Shown here piece by piece: positions 16,351-25,650 of a stretch of DNA of 64,000 bases (positions within the stretch are counted from its first letter, which is position 1; the number at the start of each line of letters is the position of its first letter). Position numbers and translations under genes: made by a program. The notes beneath the pieces are model-generated. The model was not told where the DNA came from. It did no database searches and saw nothing but the letters and a program-made list of their open reading frames with translations. Source of the DNA: Hydrogenobacter hydrogenophilus (GTDB taxonomy: Bacteria > Aquificota > Aquificia > Aquificales > Aquificaceae); contig NZ_OBEN01000003.1 in NCBI RefSeq assembly GCF_900215655.1, positions 62,001 through 126,000 of the forward strand, given 5' to 3'.

Positions 16351-17661
16351 ATGATTGACTACAGGGATCTTTTAGAAGGTAAAGAGAAAATATGCGTTGT
16401 GGGACTTGGTTATGTAGGTCTTCCTCTTGCGATTGCCTTGTCCAAACATTTCAAGGTTATAGGTTATGACAAAAAGAGTTCAAGGATAAGCGAGCTAATC
16501 TCTGGCTTGGACATTACAGGGGAGGTATCCAAGGAGGAATTGATCTCTTCTAACATAGACTTTACTGATGACGAAAGGCGTATATCTGAAGCTAAGTTTA
16601 TAGTAGTTGCTGTACCAACGCCAGTGGATAAGATAAAAAACCCAGACCTCTTCTTTTTAAAAGAAGCTTCTATGACGGTAGGAAAGTATTTGAGGAAGGA
16701 TAGTGTAGTAGTTTATGAGTCTACAGTTTATCCGGGTGCTACTGAGGAGGTGTGTGTTCCCATACTTGAAAGTCAAAGTGGTCTTAAGTGGAAAGAAGAC
16801 TTCTTTGTAGGCTATTCACCGGAAAGAGTAAATCCGGGTGATAAGGAACATACAATAGAAAAGGTAGCAAAAGTAGTTGCTGGGGATACAGAAGAAACCC
16901 TTGATCTGATAGCTCGCGTATACGGTAAGGTTATAAAAGCTGGCGTTTACAAAGCACCAGATATAAGAACCGCAGAAACTGCAAAAGTCATAGAGAACAT
17001 CCAAAGAGATATAAACATAGCCCTTATGAACGAACTTGCTATGATATTTAATAAGCTCGGGATAGATACAAAGGAGGTACTCAAAGCTGCCGGCACCAAG
17101 TGGAACTTTTTGAGGTTTGAACCGGGTTTGGTAGGTGGTCACTGCATACCTGTTGACCCTTATTATCTTGCCTACAAATCTTTACAGGTAGGACACATCC
17201 CGGAGCTTATCTTAGCAGGCAGAAGGATAAATGAAAGTGTGCCCTTTTATATTGCTAACCAAACGGTAAAGCAGATTATAAAATCCGGCAAAAGAGTAAA
17301 TTCTGCAAAGGTCCTTCTGATGGGTATCACCTTTAAGGAAAACGTACCAGACATACGAAATAGCAAAGTGTATGACCTTTACAGAGAGTTAGAAGAGTTT
17401 GGCATAAAGGTTTATGTGTATGACCCCATAGCAAACAGGGAAGAGGTCAAGGAAGAGTACGGAATAGAGCTTTTAGAAGATATAAAGGCACAAGCACCTT
17501 ACGATTGTGTGATCTTAGCAGTTAGACATAGAGCTTTTCTGGATATTGACCTATCTTTTTATGCATCTCTTATGACAAAACCTTACATTCTTATTGATGT
17601 TAAAGGTGTCTACGAAAGGTCTAAAGCGCAGAAGGAAGGTTTTATTTACTGGAGCCTATAG
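16351..17661 (+). CDS. UDP-N-acetyl-hexosamine dehydrogenase family (nucleotide-sugar dehydrogenase)
   Basis: 436 residues in the three-domain UDP-sugar dehydrogenase fold. The NAD site is CVVGLGYVGLPLA (residues 15-27). The catalytic Cys265 sits in GLVGGHCIPVDPYYL, and TFKENVPDIRNSK is in the C-terminal domain. The GGHCIPVDP form and the length fit the WbpA/WbpO/TviB group, which oxidises UDP-GlcNAc or UDP-GalNAc to uronic acids for surface polysaccharide, rather than UDP-glucose dehydrogenase proper. The epimerase at 31376 may act on a related sugar (inference). The 3' end overlaps the DUF2227-like gene by six bases. Confidence 0.9.
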   Translation: MIDYRDLLEGKEKICVVGLGYVGLPLAIALSKHFKVIGYDKKSSRISELISGLDITGEVSKEELISSNIDFTDDERRISEAKFIVVAVPTPVDKIKNPDLFFLKEASMTVGKYLRKDSVVVYESTVYPGATEEVCVPILESQSGLKWKEDFFVGYSPERVNPGDKEHTIEKVAKVVAGDTEETLDLIARVYGKVIKAGVYKAPDIRTAETAKVIENIQRDINIALMNELAMIFNKLGIDTKEVLKAAGTKWNFLRFEPGLVGGHCIPVDPYYLAYKSLQVGHIPELILAGRRINESVPFYIANQTVKQIIKSGKRVNSAKVLLMGITFKENVPDIRNSKVYDLYRELEEFGIKVYVYDPIANREEVKEEYGIELLEDIKAQAPYDCVILAVRHRAFLDIDLSFYASLMTKPYILIDVKGVYERSKAQKEGFIYWSL

Positions 17662-18135
17662 CACGCGCCTTAGAGTGGAAACCACATCCAAAAGCACATG
17701 GAACACCTCAGAGAGAAAAAGCCCCAAGAGGAAGTAAAGACTTGCAGGACTGCTTGCTAACTTTTCCAAAAATCCTACAAAGTCAAAAGAAAGAATAGCT
17801 TTATCAAGGTTTATTTGACTCAGCATACCTACAATTACAAAGTACAAGATAAAGATGAGGAAGTTTAAGTAAAACAGTCTGATTATTGTCCCCAAGATGG
17901 GTATATGGCTTATACCCCTGTGTTTGGACTTTTTTTGGTAGGGTAGCCATACGACTTTAAGGTATCCCCATCTTTTGGAAGGTTTTGAGTGTCTAAGGTC
18001 AAGGTCTGGTGATAAAAAGAAAGTACCTATTATGTAGCCTAAAGTGAAAGGCAGGTAAAACTCCTTGGGTATAAAGTAAAGAGGTATAGGCATAAGTAGC
18101 ATGTTTATCATATCGTGGCTTTTACCAAGAGCCAT
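17656..18135 (-). CDS. DUF2227-like putative metal-binding membrane protein
   Basis: 159 residues from the ATG at 18135, which has GGAGG six bases upstream and overlaps the end of recJ by 14 bases. MALGKSHD at the start, FFLSPDLDLRHSKPSKRWG near residue 45 and KHRGISHIPILGT near residue 75 are the conserved His/Asp motifs of the DUF2227 family, whose members are predicted metal-binding membrane proteins. Three or four hydrophobic segments are visible. It is the last gene of the long minus-strand run from dksA. Its biological role is not known. Confidence 0.75.
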   Translation of the reverse strand: MALGKSHDMINMLLMPIPLYFIPKEFYLPFTLGYIIGTFFLSPDLDLRHSKPSKRWGYLKVVWLPYQKKSKHRGISHIPILGTIIRLFYLNFLIFILYFVIVGMLSQINLDKAILSFDFVGFLEKLASSPASLYFLLGLFLSEVFHVLLDVVSTLRRVL

Positions 18136-19774
18136 TTGGTTCCTCCACATCCACAAGGTGGAAAAGCTTACCCTTTCTTGTATCTACGCTGTAGGCAATC
18201 CTTCTTACAGAGCCGGGAAGTTTCTCCCATTTATCTCTTAACATAGTATCATAACTAACAAAGGTTATGTTGTGCTGTGCTTTTAAAATAAATCTTCCGT
18301 TAATGGTTTCTACTTTTTCTATTCTCATGGGCGGTGATACGAACAGGGGTTGAGGAAAACCCTCACCGTAAGGCTCTAAGCTTTTCAAAGCTAATATTAC
18401 CCTTTGGTCTACGCATGCAGGGTCCAAAGTCATATCTATGTACAGTCTTGGCTCTTCTCTTTTTATCTGCGAGAATATCTGTTCCACCAATGTTTCAAAA
18501 GTTTGGACTTGCTCCTTTCTTATGGTGATACCCGCAGCACTTGTGTGCCCTCCCCATTTTATGTACATATGAGCTAACTTTTTGAGACCTTCGTAAACAT
18601 TTATACCTTCTACACCCCTTACAGAAGCCGTTGCCAACTCTTTACCTACGGAAAACACAGCGGAAGGTTTTGAGAGAAGGTTTGAAAGCCTACCTGCCAC
18701 TATTCCAGCTACACCGCTTGCCCACTCACCCATGCGTACCACTAAGAAGTTCCTTTCCTTTTGAGAACTAACTTCACTTATGGCTTTTTCAAAAGCTATG
18801 TTAGAAATGTGCTTTCTCTGTTCGTTAGCCTCTTCTACCTTTTTAAACCACATCCTTGCGGTGTTTATGTCTTTTGAAAGCAGTAAGTTCATGGATATCT
18901 TGGGTCTGGAGACTCTACCCGGTGCGTTGAGTCTTGGTGCTACGGAAAAGGTAATGTCCTTTGAAGTAATCTCACCTTTTATACCTATGCCTTCTAAAAG
19001 AACCTTTATACCGTATGATGTGGTTTCTCCACCTGCCAGTATGTAGTTAAGCATCCTTATGCCGTTGGATACGAGTATGCGGTTCAGAGGATTAAGAGGC
19101 ATCACATCCGCAAGAGTCCCTATGGCGGTCAGATACAGATAATCCCGTACATCAAGTTCCACATTAAGTTCTCTGTTTAATCTTGCGGTGAGGTAAAAGC
19201 AAAGAGCTACAGAAGAGATCTCTTTGAGTTCGTTGGGAGTTCCTTGGTCTATCTTTGGGTTGACTATCAGTGCAGGAGGGAGTTCTTCGTGAGGGTTATG
19301 ATGGTCTATAATAATGGTTTCTATAGGGGATTTTTTGAGCTCTTCTATAGCGGTAGTGCCGTTATCAACTGTTATGAGCAGTTGAGCGTATTTGGCAAAA
19401 GTATCTACGAGATCTTTTCTAAGACCGTATCCTGTCTGTCTTGTAGGAAGCACAGCGTAAACTCTTGCACCTGCCTTTTTTAAAAAATCATAAAGTATGA
19501 CACTTCCAGTTATACCGTCAACATCGTAGTCTCCGTATATGATGATCCTTTCTCCCCTCTTTATACTTTTGATGATTCTTTCTACAGCTTGCTCCATGTT
19601 AGGAATAAGGTGGCAAGGTAATAGGTTTTTCAGTTTGTTGTCAAACACCTTATCGTCTACATTCCTGTTGGCAAGAAGCTGAGCTACCAGGTAGCCATAC
19701 CTCTCTTGCAGTTCCTTATGTGGTTTTATGAACTCGCTTAAAAGAAGCCACTCTCTACCGGATATACCTTTCAT
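18122..19774 (-). CDS. recJ: Single-stranded-DNA-specific exonuclease RecJ
   Basis: About 550 residues of a DHH-family 5'-3' ssDNA exonuclease for recombination and repair. IIIYGDYDVDGITGS holds the Mn-binding Asp cluster, LITVDNGTT and IIIDHHNP give the DHH motif, and the DHHA1 domain carries WGGHTSAAGITI near residue 420. The ATG at 19774 is chosen for its GAGGAG four bases upstream; an earlier in-frame ATG at 19828 would extend deeper into murC without a ribosome-binding site. The start overlaps the murC end by 20 bases. Confidence 0.93.
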   Translation of the reverse strand: MKGISGREWLLLSEFIKPHKELQERYGYLVAQLLANRNVDDKVFDNKLKNLLPCHLIPNMEQAVERIIKSIKRGERIIIYGDYDVDGITGSVILYDFLKKAGARVYAVLPTRQTGYGLRKDLVDTFAKYAQLLITVDNGTTAIEELKKSPIETIIIDHHNPHEELPPALIVNPKIDQGTPNELKEISSVALCFYLTARLNRELNVELDVRDYLYLTAIGTLADVMPLNPLNRILVSNGIRMLNYILAGGETTSYGIKVLLEGIGIKGEITSKDITFSVAPRLNAPGRVSRPKISMNLLLSKDINTARMWFKKVEEANEQRKHISNIAFEKAISEVSSQKERNFLVVRMGEWASGVAGIVAGRLSNLLSKPSAVFSVGKELATASVRGVEGINVYEGLKKLAHMYIKWGGHTSAAGITIRKEQVQTFETLVEQIFSQIKREEPRLYIDMTLDPACVDQRVILALKSLEPYGEGFPQPLFVSPPMRIEKVETINGRFILKAQHNITFVSYDTMLRDKWEKLPGSVRRIAYSVDTRKGKLFHLVDVEEPNGSW

Positions 19775-21113
19775 AAAACTCCTCACACCACTTGGATATA
19801 CTTCCCGCACCCATAAAGAGTATGACATCCGTATCTCTTGCAGTGTCTCTTATAGCAGAAAAAAGCTCTTCTTTGTCTTCAAAAAATCTGCACCCTGTAG
19901 CTTTTGCCAAGTCTATACCAGAAATACCATAAGAGTTCTCCTCGCCTGCTGAGTATATATCTGTCAAAAAGCACACATCAGCAGACTTTAAGACCTTTAC
20001 GAATTGGTCAAAAAGGTAATAAGTCCTTGAGTATCTGTGGGGTTGGAAGATAAGCAGTAGCCTTCTGTGTGGATACATTTCCCTAATAGCCCTTATAACT
20101 GCCGAGATCTCTGTGGGGTGGTGCCCATAATCGTCATATATAGGTGCACCATTGAAGTAGCCTTTGAGTTCAAGCCTTCTTTCCGCGTTTTTAAAGTTTT
20201 GCAACGCTCTCTTTATGGTATCTACGCTTATGTTCATCTGTAGACTTACTGCTATACAGGCAAGTGCATTATAAACATTATGCTTTCCCGCAACAGACAT
20301 TTGAATTCTTCCCATATACTCTTCACGGTAAAAAAGGTCAAAACTGTAGCATCCTGCCTGCAGACTCAAGTTCTTAGCCATAACATCAGCGTTCCTTTCT
20401 ATACCAAAGGTTATAAGTGGCCCTTTCACTTTTTGCATGATCTCCCTTGAGTTTTCATCGTCTGCATTCATCACGCAAAAGCCGTAAAAAGGTATGCTGT
20501 TAGCGAACCTAAGAAAGGCATTCTTTATGTCTTTAATATCTTTATAATATCCAAGATGTTCTTTGTCTATGTTTGTGATCACTGCTACCGTTGGAATGAG
20601 TTTAAGAAAAGAACCGTCGCTTTCGTCCGCTTCTGATATGATAAGGTTATCCTTACCAAGCCTTGCATTGCTACCAAACTTATGAAGTACTCCCCCTATT
20701 ATCACTGTGGGATCATAACCTGCATCGTGCACCACATGAGCTATCATAGATGTTGTGGTAGTCTTACCGTGTGAACCGCAAACCGCTATACCTTCCTTTA
20801 GCCTGAATAACTCTGCCAGCATTTCTCCCCTTGAAATAACAGGAAGTCCCATTCTCTTAGCCTGAACTATTTCTGGATTGTCTTCAGATATAGCAGAAGA
20901 GTAAACTACTACATCTGTATTTTCTACATTTTCTGCTTTATGCCCTATAAAGATTTTTGCACCTTTTTTTCTCAAAAGGTCAACATTTTTGTTCTCTTTA
21001 ATATCTGACCCTGATACCTCATAACCCATCTGTAATAGGATCTGAGCTATGCCACTCATACCAATACCACCTATGCCTACAAAGTGAAACTTTTTTATTC
21101 TTTCTCTGAACAT
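19755..21113 (-). CDS. murC: UDP-N-acetylmuramate-L-alanine ligase
   Basis: 452 residues. It adds L-Ala to UDP-MurNAc in peptidoglycan synthesis. The N-terminal Rossmann domain has FVGIGGIGMSGIAQ, the ATP loop is CGSHGKTTTTSM near residue 112, followed by SEADESDGSF and DDYGHHPTE. All Mur ligase signature blocks are present in order. It starts 18 bases after the adaptor gene and overlaps recJ. No other mur genes are adjacent; ftsW and uppP lie elsewhere in the window. Confidence 0.97.
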   Translation of the reverse strand: MFRERIKKFHFVGIGGIGMSGIAQILLQMGYEVSGSDIKENKNVDLLRKKGAKIFIGHKAENVENTDVVVYSSAISEDNPEIVQAKRMGLPVISRGEMLAELFRLKEGIAVCGSHGKTTTTSMIAHVVHDAGYDPTVIIGGVLHKFGSNARLGKDNLIISEADESDGSFLKLIPTVAVITNIDKEHLGYYKDIKDIKNAFLRFANSIPFYGFCVMNADDENSREIMQKVKGPLITFGIERNADVMAKNLSLQAGCYSFDLFYREEYMGRIQMSVAGKHNVYNALACIAVSLQMNISVDTIKRALQNFKNAERRLELKGYFNGAPIYDDYGHHPTEISAVIRAIREMYPHRRLLLIFQPHRYSRTYYLFDQFVKVLKSADVCFLTDIYSAGEENSYGISGIDLAKATGCRFFEDKEELFSAIRDTARDTDVILFMGAGSISKWCEEFYERYIR

Positions 21114-21131
21114 GAACTAAAATTATAAGAC

Positions 21132-21635
21132 TCACCTCTCCTCTATGGTCAAAAGCACTTGAGGTAGCATGGTACCGTTTACGAAGATGCCTTCCTTAAC
21201 AAACAGCTTCTTTATAACTCCATTTGTTGGTGCTTTTATAGTACAGTACTCAATCAGCTTGTTAAGTTCGTCAATTTGTGCTTTAATAGCTATGTACTTA
21301 TTCTTTTCCTTTTCGTACTTGTTTTTCCAATCTTCGTACTCACTTTTTGAAAGGAGGTCTCTATTGAAAAGCTCTTCGTATCTTTTGAAGTCCTTCTCCA
21401 CCTTTTCTAAGGTGAGTTTTTGGCTTTCTAGCTGAGCGATGAGCATTTCCCTTTGCGCTATGTAAAGCGCTGGGTCTATCTCTACCAAAGTTTGACCTTT
21501 GGAAACTCTCTGTCCTTCACTTACATAAACTTTCTTAACTTGACCCTTCACTATAGCATAGACTCTTACATCTTGAGCAAAGGATACACAAAAGCACACA
21601 AGTAAAAGACTAATTAGCTTTGATAAACTCATCAT
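21132..21635 (-). CDS. Short periplasmic adaptor (HlyD/MFP-like)
   Basis: 167 residues from the double ATG at 21635. A signal peptide (LISLLLVCFCVSFAQ) is followed by a barrel-sandwich (biotinyl-lipoyl) half, VKKVYVSEGQRVSKGQTLVEI. A coiled-coil hairpin rich in Lys and Glu follows (~75-140), then the second lipoyl half CTIKAPTNGVIKKLFVKEG, and the protein ends. Typical efflux adaptors are 300-400 residues with beta-barrel and membrane-proximal domains, which are absent here. The stop is followed 18 bases later by intact murC, so this is a short form rather than an obvious frameshift. It overlaps the TolC gene by 26 bases. No inner-membrane pump gene is near. Confidence 0.8.
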   Translation of the reverse strand: MMSLSKLISLLLVCFCVSFAQDVRVYAIVKGQVKKVYVSEGQRVSKGQTLVEIDPALYIAQREMLIAQLESQKLTLEKVEKDFKRYEELFNRDLLSKSEYEDWKNKYEKEKNKYIAIKAQIDELNKLIEYCTIKAPTNGVIKKLFVKEGIFVNGTMLPQVLLTIEER

Positions 21636-22890
21636 TTTTCTCAAGCACAAGAAAGGGATCAAGTCCTGCAAGATGGTAAAGTCTCGCAAGGAATAGGAGT
21701 ATGTCGTACTTTGCTTGCATGAGCTGTCTTTCTGCTTCGGACTTTTCTGCCATGGCGTATCCCAGGTCAAAGGCGAGTTCCAGTTCATACTCAGACCTCC
21801 TAAGGGTTAAATTTTCTTCTGCGAATCTGCTTCTTGCAAGGGCAAAGTCCCACTGAGCCAATAGGTAAGAATACCTGTAATCCGCTGAGTTGGAAAGGAG
21901 TTTAAACTCGTTTATAGTGTCCTCAAGCTCCACCTGAGCTATTTTTCTGTATGATGTGAGACTTTCCATCTTATAAAGAGAGGTAGGATCAAAAAGAGGC
22001 ATGAAAATCTCTATACCAGCTCTCCAACCATTTTGATTGAATGCTCTTGTTTGGGGTGTTCCCGCCCTGATGGAATTGCCAAGCTCTCCTCTAAACTGCA
22101 CTCTTGGTGCCATAATGTTATTGGCTTCTTCTATCATCTCTTCGTAAAGTTTCACTTCAAGGGTCTTTATCTTCACAATGGGATTGTTTTTTATAGCTTG
22201 TTCCAAAAGCTTATCTTTATCTATCTCTCCCACCTTAGGTTTAAAGTCTAAATCTTCTACATCTATAAGAGCGTTCATATCTAAGCCTGTTAGTTTCTTT
22301 ATATCAAGGAGTGCCTTATTATATTCGTACTGAGCGTTCAAAAGATCCTTTCTTTTTTCTCTGTATATGCTTTCAAGTTGATACACTTCCAAGTTTGTAG
22401 AGACACCCAAATCTTTTTTCTGTCTTGCCCTGTCGTAGCGCACGTAAGCTATTGCCATCTCTTCCCTCTTTACTTCTGTGAGTTTTTTATACAAGCTTGC
22501 CTTTGTGAAGAGCTCCAGTATCCTAAGCTTTATATCCCTCTCTAACTGTTTTAAAGCTTCCTGTTTTATCTCATGTCTTAGCTCTGCACTTTTAATCCTT
22601 GATGCGGTTTTCCTATACTCGTAAAGAACATTTACGAAACTAACGCCAAAAGACTTCTCCCAGTCTTGAGTTTTTGAATTGTACAAGATGCCAGCTCCCA
22701 AGGTTATGTAAGGTAAGAAGTAATTTTTTGCCTCCTGCCATTGGGAGTTTATGGATTCTATTTCGTATCTGAGTTTTTTGAGCTCTGCGTTGTTTTTTAG
22801 TGCAAGCTCGTAAGCTTTCTGGGGTGTTAGTTTTATAACCTCCTGCCCAAAGGTGAAAGAAAGTAAAAGTAGTGTGATCAGGAGTATCAT
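21610..22890 (-). CDS. TolC-family outer-membrane efflux protein
   Basis: 426 residues. A signal peptide (LLITLLLLSFTFGQE) precedes an outer-membrane efflux protein fold: two structural repeats of long amphipathic helices with LTPQKAYELALKNNAELKKL as the opening helix and YRDIKLRILE/LYEE-type helices further on. LGVSTNLEVYQLES near residue 155 corresponds to the typical strand-helix turn. It would form a trimeric channel across the outer membrane and pair with the adjacent short adaptor. The ATG overlaps the upstream thioredoxin gene by four bases. Confidence 0.88.
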   Translation of the reverse strand: MILLITLLLLSFTFGQEVIKLTPQKAYELALKNNAELKKLRYEIESINSQWQEAKNYFLPYITLGAGILYNSKTQDWEKSFGVSFVNVLYEYRKTASRIKSAELRHEIKQEALKQLERDIKLRILELFTKASLYKKLTEVKREEMAIAYVRYDRARQKKDLGVSTNLEVYQLESIYREKRKDLLNAQYEYNKALLDIKKLTGLDMNALIDVEDLDFKPKVGEIDKDKLLEQAIKNNPIVKIKTLEVKLYEEMIEEANNIMAPRVQFRGELGNSIRAGTPQTRAFNQNGWRAGIEIFMPLFDPTSLYKMESLTSYRKIAQVELEDTINEFKLLSNSADYRYSYLLAQWDFALARSRFAEENLTLRRSEYELELAFDLGYAMAEKSEAERQLMQAKYDILLFLARLYHLAGLDPFLVLEKNDEFIKAN

Positions 22891-23387
22891 TTACTATTTT
22901 CTCTGATGAACTTGATAAGGTTCATGTTCTTATAATGGCCTTCTACTATATACCTTCCTATTAGTATGAACTCTTTGGGTTCTATGTAGCCCGGGACCTT
23001 TGCTACCACATTGCCCTGCTGATCAAAGAACATGAATACGGGTGTTAGCCTTACTCCATACTTGTGGGCAAACTCCCTTTCAGTCATCTTTTTACCATCT
23101 AAGTCAACCACTTCGTTAGATCCCCTTATGTCAATCTCCACCATGTAGAAGTGTTTCGTAAAGTAATCTTGCACGTTCTTATCCTGAAAAGTGACCTTTC
23201 TCATCTTGTCGCAGAAGGGACAGCCCTCTTGATGAAACATTATGAAAAGATACTTCCTTTCCTTTTTGGCATCCTCAAGGTCCTCCTTTAGGTTCAGCAT
23301 GGAAGGCTTTAGAAAGGGAATGCTTAATACTGCGGACATACAAACAAGAGGCAAAAGTAAAATGAGAGTAAAAATGTACTTTCTCAT
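22887..23387 (-). CDS. Exported thioredoxin-fold protein (SoxW-like)
   Basis: 166 residues. A signal peptide (YIFTLILLLPLVCMS) is followed by a thioredoxin fold whose redox motif is CPFC in HQEGCPFCDKM and whose cis-proline loop is VRLTPVFMFFD. The subfamily is that of SoxW and related periplasmic thioredoxins. Likely roles are thiol reduction in the periplasm, for example in cytochrome maturation or of sulfur-loaded SoxY. It is not next to the sox genes; a second, similar protein at 62373 is. It lies between mtnB and tolC with four-base overlaps on both sides. Confidence 0.82.
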   Translation of the reverse strand: MRKYIFTLILLLPLVCMSAVLSIPFLKPSMLNLKEDLEDAKKERKYLFIMFHQEGCPFCDKMRKVTFQDKNVQDYFTKHFYMVEIDIRGSNEVVDLDGKKMTEREFAHKYGVRLTPVFMFFDQQGNVVAKVPGYIEPKEFILIGRYIVEGHYKNMNLIKFIRENSK

Positions 23388-23998
23388 TGCATACCCCCCG
23401 AAATTATGGCAAGTTTAAGCTCGCACTCAAGAATAAAATCTAATGCCTCAAGTTTCATAAGGGCAGTGTGTATGTCCTTACCCCAGACATACACGCCGTG
23501 TGACCTTAGTAAAAAGCCAGCAAGTCCAGATGCGCTCCTTAGCTCTTCTTCTACCTTCTTTGCAAGCTTGGGCATGTCCTGTGAATTTTCAAAGATGGGA
23601 AGGATAAGTTCTGCCTCATGCGTGTCTATACCTTCAAAGGCTTTTAAAAGCTCATACCCTTGCAGGTATATCTTACTGTCCTTTACTATTCTTGAGATGA
23701 CTGTGGAGTTGGGAGAGTGAACATGCATAACACAACTTGCGGAAGGTATGCACTTATATATAACCGCATGCAACAGAGTTTCTGCGGAAGGCTTGCCCTC
23801 ACCAGCTAAAAGGTTTCCTTCCATATCAACAAGAACAAAGTCTTTTGGGCTAATCTTTCCTTTGTGCTTTCCTGAGGATGTTATGAAGAAGCTTTTGTCA
23901 TCCACTTTTAAGGAAAAGTTTCCACTGGTTGCAGGAAGCCACCCCTTTAAATAGAGGTCTTTTATAATCTTTGCAAATTCTTTAAGTCTTTCTTTCAT
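23384..23998 (-). CDS. mtnB: Methylthioribulose-1-phosphate dehydratase (class II aldolase family)
   Basis: 204 residues of the class II aldolase/adducin fold. GWLPATSGNFSLKV, FITSSGKHKG, a KPSAETLLH segment, the zinc histidines in VMHVHSPNS, and LLRSHGVYVWG near residue 165 match MtnB, which dehydrates methylthioribulose-1-phosphate in the methionine salvage pathway. A related sugar-phosphate aldolase cannot be fully excluded, since no other mtn gene is in the window. The neighbouring aminotransferase could serve the last salvage step, but is of the alanine type. Confidence 0.8.
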   Translation of the reverse strand: MKERLKEFAKIIKDLYLKGWLPATSGNFSLKVDDKSFFITSSGKHKGKISPKDFVLVDMEGNLLAGEGKPSAETLLHAVIYKCIPSASCVMHVHSPNSTVISRIVKDSKIYLQGYELLKAFEGIDTHEAELILPIFENSQDMPKLAKKVEEELRSASGLAGFLLRSHGVYVWGKDIHTALMKLEALDFILECELKLAIISGGMQ

Positions 23999-24006
23999 GG
24001 CTTTTC

Positions 24007-25224
24007 TTAGGTACTTGAACCGCTTTTAGTCTTAAATTTTTCTAAAGCTCTTTTTATGCCCCTTACCGCCTGCCTTATACGGTGCTCATTTTCTACTAAG
24101 GCAAACCTCACATAACCCTCTCCATACTCACCAAAACCTATGCCCGGTGAGACTGCTACCTTTGCCTCTTGGAGCAAAAACAGGGAAAAGCTCAATGAGT
24201 CCATATCTACCCATTGGGGTATCTTTGCCCATACGAACATGCTTCCTCTTGGTTTTTTAACTTCCCAGCCGATCCTGTTTAACCCTTCTACGAGCACATC
24301 TCTCCTACTTCTGTATATCTCTCTGTTTTTCTCCACTATCTCATAGGTGCTTTCAAGAGCTATGATGGACGCTACTTGTATAGGTGTAAAAACTCCGTAG
24401 TCTAAGTAGCTCTTTAGGTGAGCTAAATTCTTTATGAGAGTCTCGTTGCCAACTACAAAAGCTACCCTCCAACCTGCCATAGAAAAACCTTTGGACATGG
24501 AATAGAGCTCTACCGCTACATCTATAGCACCATCTACCTGAAGGATACTGGGTGGAGTATAACCATCAAAACCAATGTCCGCATAAGCAAAATCATGCAC
24601 TATCCATACACCTTCTTGCTTGGCAAGTTTTACTATTTGCCTAAAGAAATCCAAGTCCACGCATAGGGTAGTAGGATTGTGGGGAAAGCTAAGAACTATG
24701 GCTTTCGGTTTCCTAAAGGATGTTTTTATAAGGTCGTGAAGTCTCTTTATAAAGTCTTCCGTAAGGTCTTCCTCTGGTAGTAGCGGAACAGAGATAGCAT
24801 CTGCGTTGCATATTATAGGAGCATAATAATGTATAGGATAAGTGGGGTTTGGAACTATGACTGTATCTCCGGGTTCAAGCATAGCAAGCATAAGGTGAGA
24901 GTAGCCTTCTTTTGCACCTATGGTCATTATGGCGTTCTTCTCTGGGTCTAACTCTACGCCGTACCGTCTTTTGTAAAAATCGCAAATGGCTTTTCTGAGT
25001 CTTGGTATTCCTTTCGATGCAGAATAACCGTGTACATTGGGTTTCCTCGCAACTTCGCACAGCTTATCTATTATGTGCTCAGATGGAGGAATGTCCGGAT
25101 TTCCCATACCTAAGTCTACTATATCCTCACCTTCTCTTCTGAGCTTATACTTTAGCTCGTTTACCATCGCAAACACATACTTAGGTAGTTTTTTAACCTT
25201 TGGAAACATCCACTCTTCACTCAT
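24007..25224 (-). CDS. Class I/II aminotransferase, alanine transaminase type (AlaC-like)
   Basis: 405 residues from the ATG at 25224, which overlaps the end of dksA as ATGAGTGA. Fold type I PLP enzyme: [14 protein letters not shown] at the N-terminus, FPHNPTTLC, and the PLP lysine in [15 protein letters not shown] near residue 240. The sequence resembles AlaC/YfdZ-type glutamate-pyruvate aminotransferases, including the YSMSKxFxMAGWR form. In an autotroph this would make alanine from pyruvate. Other substrates (for example in lysine or methionine pathways) are possible. Confidence 0.82.
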   Translation of the reverse strand: MSEEWMFPKVKKLPKYVFAMVNELKYKLRREGEDIVDLGMGNPDIPPSEHIIDKLCEVARKPNVHGYSASKGIPRLRKAICDFYKRRYGVELDPEKNAIMTIGAKEGYSHLMLAMLEPGDTVIVPNPTYPIHYYAPIICNADAISVPLLPEEDLTEDFIKRLHDLIKTSFRKPKAIVLSFPHNPTTLCVDLDFFRQIVKLAKQEGVWIVHDFAYADIGFDGYTPPSILQVDGAIDVAVELYSMSKGFSMAGWRVAFVVGNETLIKNLAHLKSYLDYGVFTPIQVASIIALESTYEIVEKNREIYRSRRDVLVEGLNRIGWEVKKPRGSMFVWAKIPQWVDMDSLSFSLFLLQEAKVAVSPGIGFGEYGEGYVRFALVENEHRIRQAVRGIKRALEKFKTKSGSST

Positions 25225-25582
25225 TTTCCGTTTCCTCTTCAAGTTCTTTGCAATTTATACACATGGTGGTTACGGGTCTTGCTTTTAGTCTCTCAAAAGG
25301 TATCTCTCTTCCGCAGTTCTCACAGATTCCATAAGTCATATTTTCCATCTTAAGAAGAGCGTAATCTATTTTTCTGAGAAGTTTAAGTTCTCTGGTCTTT
25401 ACCCTCTGGAGTTGTAGGTAGCGCTCCGTTTCTATGTTAGCCCTGTCTATCTCGTCTCCACCCTCAAAGGTTATGTTGGAAGGATCTTTTATCTGCTCAT
25501 CCGCAGACTTAATGATCTTCTCCCTTATGGATAGAAGCAGGTCTCTTAGCTCTTTTATTTGTTCCTCTGTAAGATGGCGCAT
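25217..25582 (-). CDS. dksA: DksA/TraR family zinc-finger regulator
   Basis: 121 residues. A coiled-coil N-terminal part carries the tip motif DEIDRA (Asp43, Asp46), as in DksA, followed by a C4 zinc finger Cys87-x2-Cys90-x17-Cys108-x2-Cys111 ([11 protein letters not shown]...CINC). It binds in the RNA polymerase secondary channel and modulates initiation with ppGpp. It heads the long minus-strand run that includes cell-wall and DNA-repair genes. TATAAT ends six bases before the ATG. Confidence 0.9.
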   Translation of the reverse strand: MRHLTEEQIKELRDLLLSIREKIIKSADEQIKDPSNITFEGGDEIDRANIETERYLQLQRVKTRELKLLRKIDYALLKMENMTYGICENCGREIPFERLKARPVTTMCINCKELEEETENE

Positions 25583-25588
25583 ATTTAA

Positions 25589-25594
25589 ATTATA
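25589..25594 (-). promoter_or_regulatory. -10 element of dksA, leaderless
   Basis: TATAAT on the minus strand, then six bases (TTAAAT) and the dksA ATG. There is no ribosome-binding site and no good -35 hexamer. It serves the head of a run of nine genes. Confidence 0.5.
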
Positions 25595-25650
25595 CGCTGG
25601 GTGAAGATCTAAGGTATAAATTTAATACTTTTGCTATAAGATAGTAAAAC

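Noticed and set aside
21132-21635. Short adaptor as a frameshifted pseudogene
   Set aside because: The stop is followed directly by intact murC with no leftover adaptor sequence in another frame, and the two lipoyl halves are complete.
21636-21788. N-terminal extension of the short adaptor
   Set aside because: It is the shadow of the TolC gene; the signal peptide begins at the double ATG 21635.
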